A DNA stretch of 64,000 nucleotides from Beta vulgaris subsp. vulgaris (Eukaryota; Streptophyta; Magnoliopsida; Caryophyllales; Amaranthaceae), in NCBI RefSeq assembly GCF_026745355.1, contig NC_079202.1, positions 7,611,601 through 7,675,600 on the forward strand, given 5' to 3'. The notes below the pieces were generated by a model. That model made no database searches. It was not told the DNA's origin and saw only the letters and a list, made by a program, of their open reading frames with translations. Positions 9,922-23,279 of this stretch are shown in pieces. Positions within the stretch are counted from its first letter, which is position 1; each line of letters starts with the position of its first letter. Position numbers and translations under genes: made by a program.

Positions 9922-12900
9922 ATGTCTATTGCATGTTGGAATATCCGTGGTTGTGCTAGGAAAAATGCCTTAGAAGAAACGAGGGACTTGTGCCTGCATC
10001 AAAATGTCAAAATAATAATGCTTTACGAAGTTAAAACCCAATCTCCCCCCTCGCAGGCAATGATTAAGAAATGTGGCTTCCACGCTTTTGATGTAGTTCC
10101 AACAGTAGGTTTTTCTGGTGGATTGTGGCTAATGTGAAAAAAATGCAATGTACACCCTTTTGATCTATTTATTCTATTAAAAGCTTCTAGATTTATTTCT
10201 TGTTTAGTCCACTTATCTACTTCTATTGAAGATTGTGTTATTATTTTTGTTTATGAGCGAATTTTGGCTAGAGTTAATTAACTATACACTATCCTTATCC
10301 CTCCCTTTTGTTATCATTGGTGATTTTAATGAAATCTCTAATATAGATGATAAGAAAGGGGGTGCCCCCATTCCTCCTGCTAGATTTGCTACTATGAATT
10401 ATCTGTTAACTCACCTCCCTTGTATTGAAATCCCCTTTTCTGATCAACATTTTACTTGGCGAAAAAAGAAATCTAGGTTGGATAAATCTATGAAAGATTG
10501 GATAGGGGTATAGCTTTCACTTCCTGGATTGCGATGTTCCCTTAGGCAAAATTGCATCATACTATATTTTCATCCTCGAACCACTGCCAAATTGTACTAA
10601 ATTATCTTCCAACTGCTAATAATAGAGCCCCTCCATTTAGATTTGAAAAAATGTGGTGCCTAAGGAAGGATTATGATACTCTTGTCAAGAAAACTTGGTG
10701 TACCCATTTTGTTGGTTCACATATGTTTAGACTTGTAAACAAGTACAAATTACTAAAAGCTAAATCTAAAGAGTGGAACAAATATCAATTTGGGAATGTT
10801 TTCCGCCAGTTACGAAAGGCTGATGTCAAATTAAAACATATCCAAACTGACATCCTAATCTCCCCCATTAATACTAAACTTCTAGAAAAACAAGATTTGT
10901 TACTTAATAAACGTTCTAAGTTGCTTACGTTTAGTATGGAATACTGGAAACAAAAAAGTAAGTCTGATTATTTATTACTTGGAGACTCTCATTCCTCTTA
11001 TTTTCATGCTCATGCGTCTATTCGACGAAATAGAAACCAAATTAAAGAGTTAATTTTGTCAAATGGGAATATTATTTCTAACCCCAAAGCTATTGCGGAA
11101 GAACTTACAAAGGCCTTTGAGGAACGTTTCAAGTCCGATGTTACTTCCTCTTTTAATATTGACTCTGATTTCTCGTTTCTTGATCCTATAATATCATAGG
11201 CAAATAATGCCTTTTTAATTAGATTTGTGTCTGGAGAAGAAACAAAGAATGCTGTTTTTGATCTAGCCCTGGATAAATCCCCTGGGCCTGATGGATTTTC
11301 ACCCTTCTTCTTCCAAAAATACTGGACTCTGGTAGGTAATAGTGTAGTAATAGTGTAATAAGAGTTGTTCAAGCTTTCTTTTATTCGGGTTGAATGCTAA
11401 AAGAAATTAACCATACTTTTTTTGGCTCGAATCCCAAAGATTGATAACCCCTCGTTAGCTAATCATTTTCGCCCAATTAGTCTTTGTTCTTCCATCTATA
11501 AAGTTATTTCCAAAATTTTAACAAATAGATTAAAGGATGTCCTTGGCCAAATTATTCACCCCCTTCAAGGGGCCTTTGTCCCAGATAGGCTTATCCAAGA
11601 TAATATTTTGATTGCTCATAAAGTTTTTCAATCTTTTAAAACTAAATCTGGTGCTAATGGTTGGATAACAATTAAACTGGATATGGAAATAGCTTATGAC
11701 AGGCTGGAGTGAAATTATATTTTTACAACGCTTGACAAATTGGGTTTCTCTGCCTTATGGATAGATTGGATTAAGGCTTGTATAACATCCTCTTCTTTTT
11801 CATTCCTGGTTAATGGTATTCCAGGGGAGAAATTTTCCCCTTCTCGTAGAATCCGTCCAGGAGACCCTATCTCCCCTTATTTATTTATTTTGTGTGCTGA
11901 GCTTCTAGCTAGACTTCTTTCTCAAGCCGCTACCGGCCCTTCCAAACTTGTTGGAGTGCCAGTGGGTAAAACTGGACTTAGAATTCCTTTCTTGACCTTT
12001 GCAGATGATACCATGATTTTTGCTAAGGCTACTAACAATAGTTATTTGATTATTCGGCAAATCTTAGATAAATACTATGCAATGTCTGGTCAGGTGATTA
12101 ATTACCACAAATGAGCATTTCAGTGCACAAATAATATATCAGCAGAGAATAAATGCGAATTTGCTTCTATTTTAGGAATGTCAGAAACTAATAATCTGGG
12201 GGATTATTTGGGGTGCTGTATCATAAGCTCAAAAGTATCAAAAGAAACGTTTAGCCCAGTTCTTTCTAAAGCTACTAATCAGCTCCCCAAATGGAAGGCG
12301 AATGCTCTTTCTCAAGCGGGCCGTTCAGTTCTCCTTCAATCTAATTTAGCTTCTAAATCCAGCTACCAAATGCAAAGTTTCCTTCTTTCCAAGTCTATTC
12401 TTTTATATCTCGATAAAACTTATAGAAATTTCTTTTGGAACAAAGATAATTCAAATAATTCTCCTAATCTTATTGGTTAGGACCGTATTTGTAAACCTAA
12501 ATCTGCTAGGGGATTAGGATTTCGTGAAGCAACAGTTAATAATCAAGCTCTTCAGATGAAGCTGCTATGGAGAATTATAAAAAATGATAGTAATTTATGG
12601 GTTAAGCAGGTTAGAAAGCGTTATATTAAGAATAATAATATTTTTCATATTAAAGCTTCCAAGTCAGCGTCTTGGCAATGATGAAATCTATTAAGTCTTC
12701 GTGATACTTTTAAGAAGGTTTGAGGTGACAGATTGGTGATGGTAAAAGCATTAGGTTTTGGTCTAATAACTGGGTGTTTCAATACCTTCTTAACTCAATT
12801 ATTACGCCGACTCCTGACTCGGTAGATCTATTGGTTAATTCATGCATTTCGGATGATGGCCATTGGGACACCCATTTATTACTTTCTCTGGTGCCTATCC

Positions 12901-14075
12901 CAATATCGTTTCACAAATTTGCTCCATTTATATCCCTCAAAAGGTGCAGCCGGACAATTTGGTTTGGGGTCTCACAGCAGATGGTGAATATTCTGTTAAA
13001 ACTGGAGCTTTACTTGCTCAAGGTTTGCTCCCCCATAACAGTGAAAAGGTAGAATATAATTGGATTTGAAATCTTACAGTGCCGCCTAAAATCGAAAATT
13101 TTCTTTGAAAAGCCTATAATGATGGTCTCTCGACTAAGATTCTGTTAGAAAAGAGCCATATCTATTTACCTCAACAATGCGTGTTTTGTAACTCTTCAAG
13201 AGAATCTATTGGCCACCTTTGTTTTGAGTGTCATTTCACCATAGACATCTTTCGCCATCTTAATGCTAGTTTTGATTGGTCGATTCCCCTCTCGTGTCTT
13301 CAGAGTATTGATCTCTCTTCCTTTAAATAGGTACTGGAAGCTTGCCTTTCTCTCACTTTTAAGAAAGATATTAGTCATTTCTACTTTGCTTGGTGGTTTG
13401 TATGGTTTTTTAAGAATAAGCTTATTTTCAATGATGAAGTAGTGTATTCAAGAAAGGCTAGTTTTTTTATTAGTAATTTTGCTTCGAGTTGGTCTAAAGT
13501 CATTTCTGCTTAATTGATTGGTTCTACAAGAACCAAGAGTCAGACTCCTAAGAGTCCTACTCAACATACTGGTGTTAATGCTTGTTGCCCCCCCCCCCCG
13601 CCTGTGGATTTTTTAAGCTAAACTTTGATGGTTCAAAGCTCTCTAATGACAATGCCTCATTGGGGTTCGTTATTCGTGATTTCCATGGTGATGCTATTTT
13701 GGCTGGGGGTCGCCCCCTTGGTTGCAACACCTCTATTCTTCAAGCAGAAGCTTGGGCCTTGAAAGATGGTATCTCAGCTCGCTGAACATCTCTAAGATTA
13801 TCATTGAAGGAGATAATCTTGCGGTGATTAATGCTATTAGAAAAATATGGAAAATTCCTTGGGAAATTCATAATATAATTAGTGATATTGTTTCTAATCT
13901 ATGCCTTTTTGATGATTTTCAAGTTCAGTACTATTTCCGGGAAGCAAACAAGGTTGTCGACCTCATGGCTAGTCGTGGTCACTCGTTTTTGGATCTCCAG
14001 TATTGTTACCCTCCGTTTGATGTTGAATTCTCTCTGTTCATCCGAAAGGATGTTTTAGGTTGGCCTCCTGATTGA
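9922..14075 (+). pseudogene. L1 ORF2: endonuclease, reverse transcriptase, RNase H
   Basis: ORF2 nicks the target and copies the L1 RNA there. It starts MSIACWNIRGCARKNALEE, the N-terminus of the exonuclease-endonuclease-phosphatase domain, with FVIIGDFNE at about 10305. The reverse transcriptase follows: KSPGPDGFSPFFFQ (11275), HFRPISLCSSIYKVISKIL (11465), LDMEIAYD (11680), RPGDPISPYLFILCAE (11855) and FADDT, the catalytic box (11998). A zf-RVT region with PPKIENFL and CVFC...HLCFEC lies at 13080-13235 and RNase H (KLNFDGSKLS, then VINAIRK) at 13610-14000. Stops at 10135, 11198, 11710, 12112 and 12478, and several frameshifts including one near 13783, make it non-functional. Some stops sit where tryptophan is conserved (TGG to TAG or TGA). 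Confidence 0.9.
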
Positions 14076-14113
14076 GTGGGTTTCCTAAGCTTTTTCTCCT
14101 TATATAAAAAAAT

Positions 14114-14127
14114 TTGAATTATGAACT
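14114..14127. repeat. L1 target-site duplication, right copy
   Basis: ttgaattatgaact, identical to 231-244, just after the A-rich tail of the L1. Confidence 0.85.
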
Positions 14128-15185
14128 ACTGCATATTTCGACAAACATTACTAATTGGTCTACTCATACTATCTTAACATTTCATATTTGTCTTATCGTA
14201 TTCTTATGATACTATTTCGTAAGAGTGTAATGTTTGGTACATGGATTGGCTATCCTGTTTACCTATATATATATAAGATATACTATAACATTTATGTTTT
14301 TGAAATACGAGTATCAATAATATTTATTTTGAATAACCAATAATAAGATATACTATATATTTGATGGTCTATATTAGTGGAATGTACAATTGTGCATGCA
14401 CAAATTACGAATACCCAACAAAAATACTTCAATCTACCTAAAGTGTCAATATAGGCACAACCTGCTAGTAGATTAGTATATACTGGCCACAAATTTACAT
14501 GACTACTTCATTCTCTGTTTGTGTGGTAAATTAGGTCGCTGTTTGGAACCTTTTCTGATTGTAGATTTCACCCTATATTGTAGAGAATTAGCTTTAATAA
14601 TTACAATAAGTTATGAGCAAACTAATGCTACCCAACTAATAAGATTTAGCTTAGATTTATGCAAAATCATATTATCAAGCAATATTATTTACTTAAAACT
14701 TGAAAGGTTATCAAAGGTACTAAAACTATCATCACTCAATCATAAAGATAATTTAACCAATGAGAACAACCACTTCTCTATTATTAAACCAATCATGAGT
14801 TAAACATAAGGTAAGATAATGTCATCCATTTGATGATCTAAATCTACATAGCATGGTATCATCACATTTAGATAAAATTGACAATAATTTTCATAACCTA
14901 TGTATCTTATTATTTGAAAGCATTTATAATTGGGATATAGTGGTAATGAAATCACCGCCCTGGTCCTTCAAGGAAACATTGGGAGACGGTGCTGTTATTC
15001 TGAAGTCGATAGCTGAAAGTGGACATGCTTCATGTTTCACCTATGGATCAGCTTAGTGTTGCAAACTTGGCGCCAATCTATTGGAGATAAGCTACTGTGG
15101 AGAACCTGATGTGTGCCATGTAAAGAAAAAAATCCCAATGAATCCACGAATAGCTAGACTAAATGTTAGTAAATAACCAAAGATC
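14128..15185. other. AT-rich stretch without a recognisable gene
   Basis: Open frames here (14519-14803 and 14853-15056) are short and have no family features I know. The last of these encodes a compositionally normal stretch, SFKETLGDGAVILKSIAES, which might be a fragment of a captured or decayed host gene. No splice context or homologue can be named from the sequence. Confidence 0.4.
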
Positions 15186-15189
15186 ACTA

Positions 15190-16323
15190 ATCTGATCAGA
15201 AAAAAATCCCTTTGGCGTCTTTAGCTGTAAACGCTACAGATGGCATCTACGTGGTGCCGAAGATTTGCCAGTATTATGGTAGTTGACCTGGTGTCCAACT
15301 TCCTTCAAACTAGCCTTAGCCCCATGTATGCTTCCATCATGAACTGGTCTTCCCGAGATGACATGTATCTCGGTTATTCTCTCTTTGGCTGACCTTCTCT
15401 TACCTTCATCCTCTTTGGGTGATTTCTTCTGGTCAGTCTAAGCTTGATACTGTTTAAAGTAACCTCTCTGTATCAAGTCTTCAATGCCATCCTTCAAATC
15501 TTTACATTCATCTCTGACATGGCCTTAATCTCTATGGACAATTACAGTTGTCGGCCGAATGCTCTTAAACCAAGTTTGCACTAAATCGAAAAAAGTTAAA
15601 GGGAACACTTTCCACCAGATAAAGTCTGTGTTAGTGTACAATAGCATGTGTCCTTTATAAGAGGATATGTGATCCTCAAGGTCTATTTTGTTGTCATACT
15701 TGCATGTCGGCATTTTGATTTTCTCCATGGGCTTTTGGAGTATGGCAGTGAAGAATGGGGAGGAGCGAAGTGATACCGGTGCTCGACATCGATTCACCTC
15801 ACTCTCCCTTCTAAGTTGGGATGACGATTGGACCTCGGTGTCATGATAAGTTTCTTCTTATTCGCCTCCCACCGGCTCGGTGGGTCTGTTCGAATTTTCC
15901 ACATTATCCGGATTACCCTTACTTCGTTCACCCTAACGGCCAATAAGGAAATATCAAAGCTTTCTAACAGGGTTATGTGGCCTTTTCGGGGGACGCTTCT
16001 TGGCGCAATCGACCTGTAGAGTCTGGCTTGCCATAGCTTGGAAGACGTCGGCAACACTCTAGAGTTGTTCAGGACTAAACATGTGTTGTAAAGATTCAAA
16101 TATTTTAGGCTCGGGGGACTCAGCAAACCTTTTGCGTTTGTCCGCTGGTTTGGAGGATCCAACCGACGGTTGTGGAGTTTTAAATTAAAGCCAAGTGGGC
16201 ATATTTCCAGAATGTTATTATTTTCATAGCTGCTGACGATTGCTTAGGATCCATGGGGTAGGTTGGCTGGCAAGATGATGGCTTAAAACTAAGGTATAGT
16301 TCACTCCTCCTTCTAGCACCAAT
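15190..16323 (-). pseudogene. Gypsy gag fragment with internal deletion
   Basis: Read on the minus strand from the LTR at 16324-16805, this is decayed Gypsy Gag. Residues such as KIKMPTCKYDNKIDLEDHIS match the start of the retrotransposon Gag core, the same region as KVKLPTIEPFDGTTDPDDHL in the Tat-like element at 20561. After WFKSIRP the text jumps to HRD, a stop, then GHVRDECKDLKDGIEDLIQRG, a zinc-knuckle region, so most of the Gag core between them has been deleted. No protease or pol follows; the element is truncated near 15.1-15.2 kb. Confidence 0.7.
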
Positions 16324-16805
16324 TGTTACAGTATGGAATAAATCCTATTAGGGTGAACTGTTATCCCTTGACCACGCACGCCGGTTCAAAATCCTGAAAG
16401 AGAGAACACGTAAACTACTCTCGGGGGTTGATCCGAGGAACGCCTCTCTGATGCCTAAGTTAGCACAAGTATTGCCAGTAAATCTCAAGTAGAGTGCATC
16501 ATTGTTTGTGAACGTACCTTATGACTCAGATCATGGGGGTATTTATAGAAGCCGGCAGTGTCCCAAGCAAGGTAGGACGCCACTCCTATTGGTTGGACAT
16601 AATTCTATCCTCTTTAGATACTTATCTTTAGATCCATAGGCCTGTTGAGTAAGTACTGGATCAAGCCCAGGCTCATTAAGCATGGCCCGGGTATTACACA
16701 CCGATAAGGTCCCCCTTAAGTACCGGCATAACAGACGTACCGGTATCGGGCACATGTAATCCCTAGTTATCAAGGAATGCCAAGATGGTTTGACCATGTC
16801 GGTCA
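16324..16805 (-). repeat. Gypsy LTR (5' LTR of the minus-strand gag fragment)
   Basis: On the minus strand it begins TGACCGACATGG and ends ACTGTAACA, directly followed by attggtgctagaagg, a primer-binding-site-like stretch, and then the gag fragment. No second copy is visible in the window, so the far boundary is inferred from the TG/CA ends only. Confidence 0.6.
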
Positions 16806-16886
16806 ATGAAGGTCCATACAGCTTGGAGCGTCGTTGATAGATTGCAGAGAAGAAATGAGGTTAACACAATCCGTGAGGAGAAATTA

Positions 16887-16894
16887 GTGATGTT
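16887..16894. repeat. hAT target-site duplication, left copy
   Basis: gtgatgtt here and at 29076-29083. Eight base pairs is the duplication length of the hAT superfamily. Confidence 0.88.
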
Positions 16895-17639
16895 AAGGGA
16901 TGGCAACGGGCCGGATCTGGACCGGGTCCAGGTGGACCCAGATCCATATCCGTTTTCAGACCCTGGATCCAGATCCGACCCGGATCCGTCGGGTCTAAGA
17001 AAGTTGGACCCAGATCCGGGTCCAAAACGGGTCCAAAACGGTTCCGACTCATTTCATGCAATTTCACCTACTTTGTGATATTAAAATGATTTCCAAAGCG
17101 ATTAAAATGATTTCCGAAGCGTTGAAACGCTAATTGTTCACATCTCCAAGACTCCAACGGATGGAAGATCAATTTCATTACAACTAAGAAATAGAAAAAC
17201 CAATAAAACTACAATAAATTGTACACAAATGTCTTCCCAATAACCATCCGAATAATATAACAAAAAAGAAACAAAGTAACAACAACATCTCATCAGAAAC
17301 GTTCATCTCCCACACTTCCATTTCCCAAGAGCTCTAATCTTCATCGCTACTAATATCATCAACATCCTACAACATAAAACCAACCAACAAAATTTATTAA
17401 AAAAATCTATGATATCATATTTGTAAATATAATATGTAAATAATAAATTTCTTAGCATTACCATGTCAATAATATCTATCATTTCCGCATCATCCTCACA
17501 ATCTTCATTAATAGTGGAACAAGCATGAGTTCCTTCAAGGGTGTCTTTATCATAAAGAAAAAAAAACAAAAAAAATTAGATAATAATATCAATTATAAAA
17601 TAAGAGGAGAACCATAAGTATATACGACTTATAAAGTTA

Positions 17640-19744
17640 AAATTACCTTTGACATCATCAATCATCCAATTTTGCAAACACATCAAAGCCTCCACGGTTT
17701 GTGAATGAAGCCTAGAACGGTGAGCACTACCACTCTTCCACCCATGCTAAATGCACTTTCCGAAGCAACCGATGAGACCGGAATTGCAAGAATATCCTTT
17801 GCAATTTTTTTCAAAGTAGGGTAATGTTTGTCTCTTTTCCACCAATCAAGAACATCAAATGCATTATCCTCGGGTTCGGTAGCACTCTCCAAGTATTGTT
17901 CAACTCACCCTTCACCGGCATCATCCTATTTTTAGTCTCTTTGCTCTAGCAAACTCATCCTCATCACCATCCTCATGAAACCCTTTTGTTAATGGTGATT
18001 GTTCATTCACTACATGACTTTTATTTTGATACTCAAGGACAAGATTATCAAGAGTCTTTCTTACTCTTATCAATTCAACATTAGCACCATCTCCACATAA
18101 CCTCCCAAAATAATGAGTCACACAATCCATTTTGTTTCTTGGATCTAAAATAGCGGCAATGGCCAAAATCCCATTAATGTGTGACCAATATTTGTCAAAC
18201 TTTTCAACCATACTCTTAGCCATAGTCCTAACAACCTCATTATCTCCATCTTCCATCCAACGACTCAAAGCAAGTCTAATCTCACAAACCGTCCTAAAAA
18301 ACAAATTCGAAGTAGGACGATTCCTAATAGAGAAAACCTTAGTCGCCTTATAGAAAATTTCCAACTTTTGACAAACAATAGTAGCCATATTCCAATCATG
18401 TTCACTAGGAACAACAAATTTCAACCTTTTATTTAAACGTTTCAACTTATTAAAAACTTCTTTGAAAGGCAAACTAGATTCAAGCATCAAAAAGGTAGAA
18501 TTCCATCTAGTTTTGCAATCAAGACCAACCCTTTTAACCTTAGTCATATTCAAAACACGACAAACTCTTCAAACTTTTCAATCCTTTTAGGGGTAGACAT
18601 CCAAAAAGCAATACACTCCGAACTTTTACAATTGCAGAATCAATCATATTTAACCCATCTTTAACAATCAAATTTAAAATATGAGCACTACACCTCATAT
18701 GTAAAAAGTCTCCACCCAACACTAAACAACTACTTTCCAATTTCTCCATTAACACATTAATCATGGCATCATTTGTTGTACAATTATCAACAATAGAAGA
18801 AATTTTGTTCTCCAAACAATAATGAGAAAAACAATCCATACGGATCTTAGCAATAACCCCCTTGGTGTGCGGGCATGGAACAAAACAAAACCTATACAAA
18901 CTACAAATAATAAATAATGACGTAACATAAATCTATTTATTTTAAACAAAACTAAATTATTATCATATAACCATAAAATAAACAAACTAATTAAAACATT
19001 ACCTCAATGTTCGATTATGCAAGACCCAATTTTGATCGATGAAATGTGATGTCACGGCCATATACCCTTTCTTTTGGTTGGAAGCAGTCCACATGTCAGT
19101 TGTAATAGCCACTCTACCCTCACTATTCTCCAACAAAGCTTTAAGCGAACTCCTCTCATTGTTGTACATTTTCAACACATCACTCTTCAATGTGTTTCTT
19201 GAAATCATCTTGAAATTATCATTCAAGCTCTTCACAAAGCTCCTAAAACCCATGTGATCAACAATGGACAACGGGTATTCATGGATTACCACCATTCTAA
19301 CCAACTCCCTCCTCGAAACTTCTTGATCAAAATCACTTTCTTTTGCTTTTCCTTAATCGCCAAAGAAGTAGATCCATCTGATTCTTCTTTGATCTTCAAC
19401 TGTGTTTGACCCGCTGCAAGGTTTAAATGTCTTGCTGAACATGTATTCTTGGCATGTTTGAGGAGGTGTGAAGTCCCACTACTTCCACTATAAGAGAGTG
19501 TTTTTTTACAATTCTTACACTTTGCCTTTTTCACATCATTAACCATTACCAACTCAAAATAATTCCATGCCCTAGAAGTTAGTTTCTTATTTGACTTAAG
19601 ATCACAACTTGCCTCTTTTTCTTTGTCACCCTCAACAAAGCCTTCGGAATCCCCTTCTTCCCTCCAATAATCAAGCACCTCAAATGGTTGTTTATTAGGG
19701 TGAGTAGAACTAGCATCACTATCTTTAGGAGTAACTCCATCCAT
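17640..19744 (-). pseudogene. hAT transposase (BED finger, hAT core, dimerisation domain)
   Basis: Transposase of the plant RICESLEEPER-like type. From the start at 19744, a BED zinc finger follows, with CKNCKKTLSYSGSSGTSHLL and a later His and Cys. The catalytic region includes AITTDMWTASNQKKGYMAVT and DNCTTNDAMINVL. The text CKTRWNSTFLMLESSLPF, ILDPRNKMD and, at the end, YPTLKKIAKDILAIPVSSV with SESAFSMGGR is the hAT C-terminal dimerisation domain. An intron is likely near 18907-19009 (GT-AG on the minus strand). Frameshifts occur near 19340, 18590 and 17720, so it is inactive. The Tat-like insertion lies upstream of the start codon. Confidence 0.88.
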
Positions 19745-19924
19745 ATTCTACAATAACAATAACAACAAACAATAGTAACCAACATAAACATACTAACTAT
19801 ACTAACATACTAACTTAATTCTTCAATAAATTCAAATCATTTTTTCAATTTAATTTTCAATTCAATTTAAACAATACTAACTACACTAACATACTAACTA
19901 TACTAACATACTATCTATACTAAG

Positions 19925-20531
19925 TGTTGTAGCCTAAAAATCAAGGGCTACTAAGATGACATGTGGCATTCGCTTAGGCAAAGAAAAGTACAAAGGCCTG
20001 CAGGTTCTTTGGGCTAAAGTACACTTTTCTGAGGAAAAGGTGTACTGAAAAGCTTCTTGTGGCCTAAAATTGTACTTAGGCCCAATACAAGTGAAGCCTG
20101 ATTCAGCTAAAGGGTAAATTGTATTGACAAATCAGCATTTGCCACGTGTCACCATATTATTGCTTAGCCAATCAGATGCTCCCAAATTAGGGTGACATCA
20201 AGGCACAGCAGTCATTCCAAACAGTATAAATAGTCCTTGATTTCAGGGTGAAAGGTACGTTTTTCAGAGCATAGTACTGTTACTCTGCCATAAATTCTTA
20301 TCTTTCTCTCTCTACTTTCTCTCTCTAAAAGTTCCTCAATATCCCTGATATCTTACTTAAGCTTCGGAGGGGGAAATACCACCCAAACATCCAGGGTGGG
20401 TCCCTTTTTTACAGGTTGCTGGTCAGAAGTCTGCATTGGGATTTGAACCAATCATTGTTGCACAAGTCTCCATTCTTAGAACCCATCTTTGGGAGTGTGA
20501 TATAAGTTTGCTATTTTTACACTGCATAACA
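19925..20531 (+). repeat. Tat-like element 5' LTR
   Basis: Matches 27443-28032 closely. It starts tgttgtagcc and ends gcataaca. A likely TATA box, agtataaatag, lies near 20223-20233. Confidence 0.9.
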
Positions 20532-20550
20532 TTTGGCGCCGTCTGTGGGA
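20532..20550 (+). other. Tat-like element primer-binding site
   Basis: ttggcgccgtctgtggga directly follows the LTR. This type of site is common in plant Gypsy elements. Confidence 0.8.
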
Positions 20551-20560
20551 AGACGCAACA

Positions 20561-23250
20561 ATGACGGATTGTCACTCATCAAACGTGGCGAGGAACAGAA
20601 GTTTCAGGGTTCAAGTAGAAGATACTGTAGATGACGAGAGGCCACCCCGAGGACGGGACAGGCATCATGCTGCCGTTCATATTGAGGGAAGGACAGTGAC
20701 CCCTGTTATCCAGGAAAATCTTGATCGTCCAGTGACAGCTGGTCACTTAGAGAATGTCTTAAATGACTTCCAGAGCAGGATGGCCGCTGTCATGGAAGAG
20801 CAGATTAAGAACAATATGTTGTTGTGTCAGATAAGTCCAGGAGGAGAGGCAGCAGAGCCGCTCATAAGGAGGTCTCAAGAGGGTCGTCCAGGGACTAGCC
20901 GGCCACCTCGGCCAGAGCTGTCCAGGCCGCCTTCCAAAGGAAAGCAGCCAGGTGTTAGTGACTCAAGGAGGAAGATGGACTGGAAGTTGGTAGTCCGTCC
21001 AGGAGACAATATTCCCCCTACCGGCCACAAAATGGAGACAGATGCTAGGGAGTATCTGGAAGCCAAGAGAGTTGCAGCCCAGCAGCGCTCAGCCTCTGGT
21101 TCCACTCCTTATATGAAGGGCCCGTCATTGAGGCTTCCGTCCAGGATAGTAGGACGCAGTCATGGACCTTCGACTTTTCAGCCAAGGCAAGAAAAAACAG
21201 TTTTGCAGCCAATGGTGTATAGGCGTCAGGCCTTAGCTTACACCTCTTCTAATCTGGTACTAAAAGAGTACCGCCGGGAGCATCGCCGGGAGCACATACC
21301 CATTGAGGGTCAGGTTGGGGCACTCCAGATCAATTGGCCAACTCCTTTCTCGGTCAGAATTATGGATTCCCCTCCTTTCCCAAAGGTTAAGCTCCCGACA
21401 ATCGAGCCTTTCGATGGAACAACAGATCCAGATGATCATTTGTCAGCCTATAAGCACTAGATGTACGTCCAAGGAGTTGACGACGCTACATGGTGTAAGA
21501 ATTTTCCAGCCACATTGAAGGGAGTGGCGCAGAAGTGGTTCAACAATTTGCCTCCTAACTCAGTGAACAATTTCACTGAGCTTAGTATCTTGTTTACCAG
21601 CCATTTTGTGGAAAATCGTCAAGAGCAGAAGACAAGCATGCACTTAGGTAAGGTAGTTCAAGGGCCTAAAGAAGCCTTAAGGAGTTATGTGAAGCGGTTC
21701 AATTTGGAAGCATTGCAGATCCAAGATCTGAATGCTGGAGTGGCGTTTGACGCCTTCATCCGAGGTCTAAGACCTGGCAGCTTTAAGTTTGATTTAGTGA
21801 AGAAGAAGATACAACCTTAACAGAGGCTCTGAAGGAAGCCGAAGCATTCATCCATGCCACGGAAGTTTGTGCAGAAGCCAAACAGCCGGAGGCGAAGAAA
21901 GCTGAAGAGGCAGTTCAGCCAAAAAAGAGTCTCCCCAAGAAAGCTGAAACTTGGGCGATGACTTCAATAACCACCTCGTCCAAGAGGAGCAGGAGGTCTG
22001 AGCCGGCAGCCTCAGTTGAGCCCATAGAGTTCAACAAAGATCAGTATTCCATTCTCATGGAAATTAAAGATCTGCATGAGTTGAAGGCGCGGCAGAGATG
22101 AAGACGCCCTACAGGAATAGGGACAAAAGCAAGTATTGTCATTTCCACAAGGATTGTGGTCATGAAACGAATGAGTGCAAGCATCTCAAGAGAGCATTGG
22201 AGGATTTGGCCCGAAAGGGAAAAATGAACTCTTATCTACCTTCGTCAGGAAGAAAATTCCAGAAAAAAGACAATCGTCAGGGAAGAAGGATGGATGACGA
22301 AAGTACTGATGAAGACGTTGTAATGGTAATCTCTGGGGATTCGCGGCTGGAGGTCCAACAACTCGCGGCCATAAAAACTATCTGAGGGAACTCAGCCAGG
22401 TGATGCTCACCAATCACGCAGAGGCTGATCCTTTTCCCAAGATAGTGGTCAGTGAGCAGGATCGGGGAAAGATAAGAACCCCTCATGACGACCCGCTGGT
22501 GGTGGAAATGAAGATTGCTAATCTCAGGGTGCGACGGATCCTGATTGATACAGGAAGTTCCACCGACATCATCAGCGCGGATTGTCTCTCAAGATTAAAG
22601 TTTGATGAGAATGAATTGGTGCATGTAAATCATCCTATCATTGGTTTCGGCGGGGGGGTAATTCATCCTATGGGGACGGTTACCCTACCCGTCAGGGTTG
22701 GAGACAAGGAAGCTGCGAGAACGCTTTTTGTGAAGTTCCTGGTAGTACGAGATCTGACAGCATACAATGTCATCCTCGGACGACCTACCTTAAATCATAT
22801 TAAAGCCGTCATTGTAACTCACCTGATGCTCATGAAATTTGAGTGTGATGGTGGGAAAGTTGGGTCTTTGTATGGAGACCAGCAGGCGGCTAGAGAATGC
22901 TATCTTACTACTTTGAGACCATCATCATGAAAGAGAAATCAGAGCGGCCAAAGGCCATGGAGGATGAGCCGGCCGAAAAGGTGAAAGGCCATATAAGTGA
23001 GTTGAAGCATGAGGTAGAGAAGGCTCAGGCAAAGCCCCTCCAAGAGGGCAAGCCGTCCATGCTCTTACCTAGCAAGAAAAGGAGATGTTTGTCTATTATA
23101 AGAAGAAAAATAAGCATCTGAAGAAGTAATGGCTATCATGAGCTTGGGACAGAAGTCCAGAGCTAGTGGAAGCCCATGGAAATCTTTTTAAATCCAGAGC
23201 GTCCGGAGAGGACATTGAAGATTGGATTCGTCTATGTTCTGAAACAAGGA
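20561..23250 (+). pseudogene. Gypsy Gag-protease frame, RT onward deleted
   Basis: Gag starts MTDCHSSNVARNRSF at 20561. The Gag core runs from KVKLPTIEPFDGTTDPDDHL through WFNNLPPNSVNNFTEL to AFIRGLRPGS. The knuckle-like CHFHKDCGHETNECKHLKRA lies near 22140 and the aspartic protease has LIDTGSSTDIISADCLSRLK and VILGRPTLNHIKAV (22540-22810). Breaks: a TAG stop at 21458, inside LSAYKH-MYVQG; frameshifts near 21815, 22100 and 22385; and loss of everything beyond NPERPERTLKIG near 23220. Gag and protease process the particle; the enzymes that copy and insert DNA are absent. Confidence 0.85.
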
Positions 23251-23279
23251 GTCTTAGTTGCCTCGACATGATACCTTGA

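Larger units (their letters stand above)
245..14113 (+). mobile_element. L1-type LINE retrotransposon, split by nested CACTA and Copia insertions
   Basis: A full-length plant L1 element bounded by a 14-bp target duplication and ending in a short A-rich tail (14104-14112). In order it has a 5' leader, ORF1 with a DUF4283-type nucleic-acid-binding domain, and ORF2 with endonuclease, reverse transcriptase, zf-RVT and RNase H regions. Two later elements sit inside: CACTA at 338-1969 in the leader and Copia at 3536-9112 in ORF1. Subtracting both, with one copy of each duplication, leaves about 6.65 kb, a usual L1 length. Several frameshifts and stops show it is dead. Confidence 0.88.
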
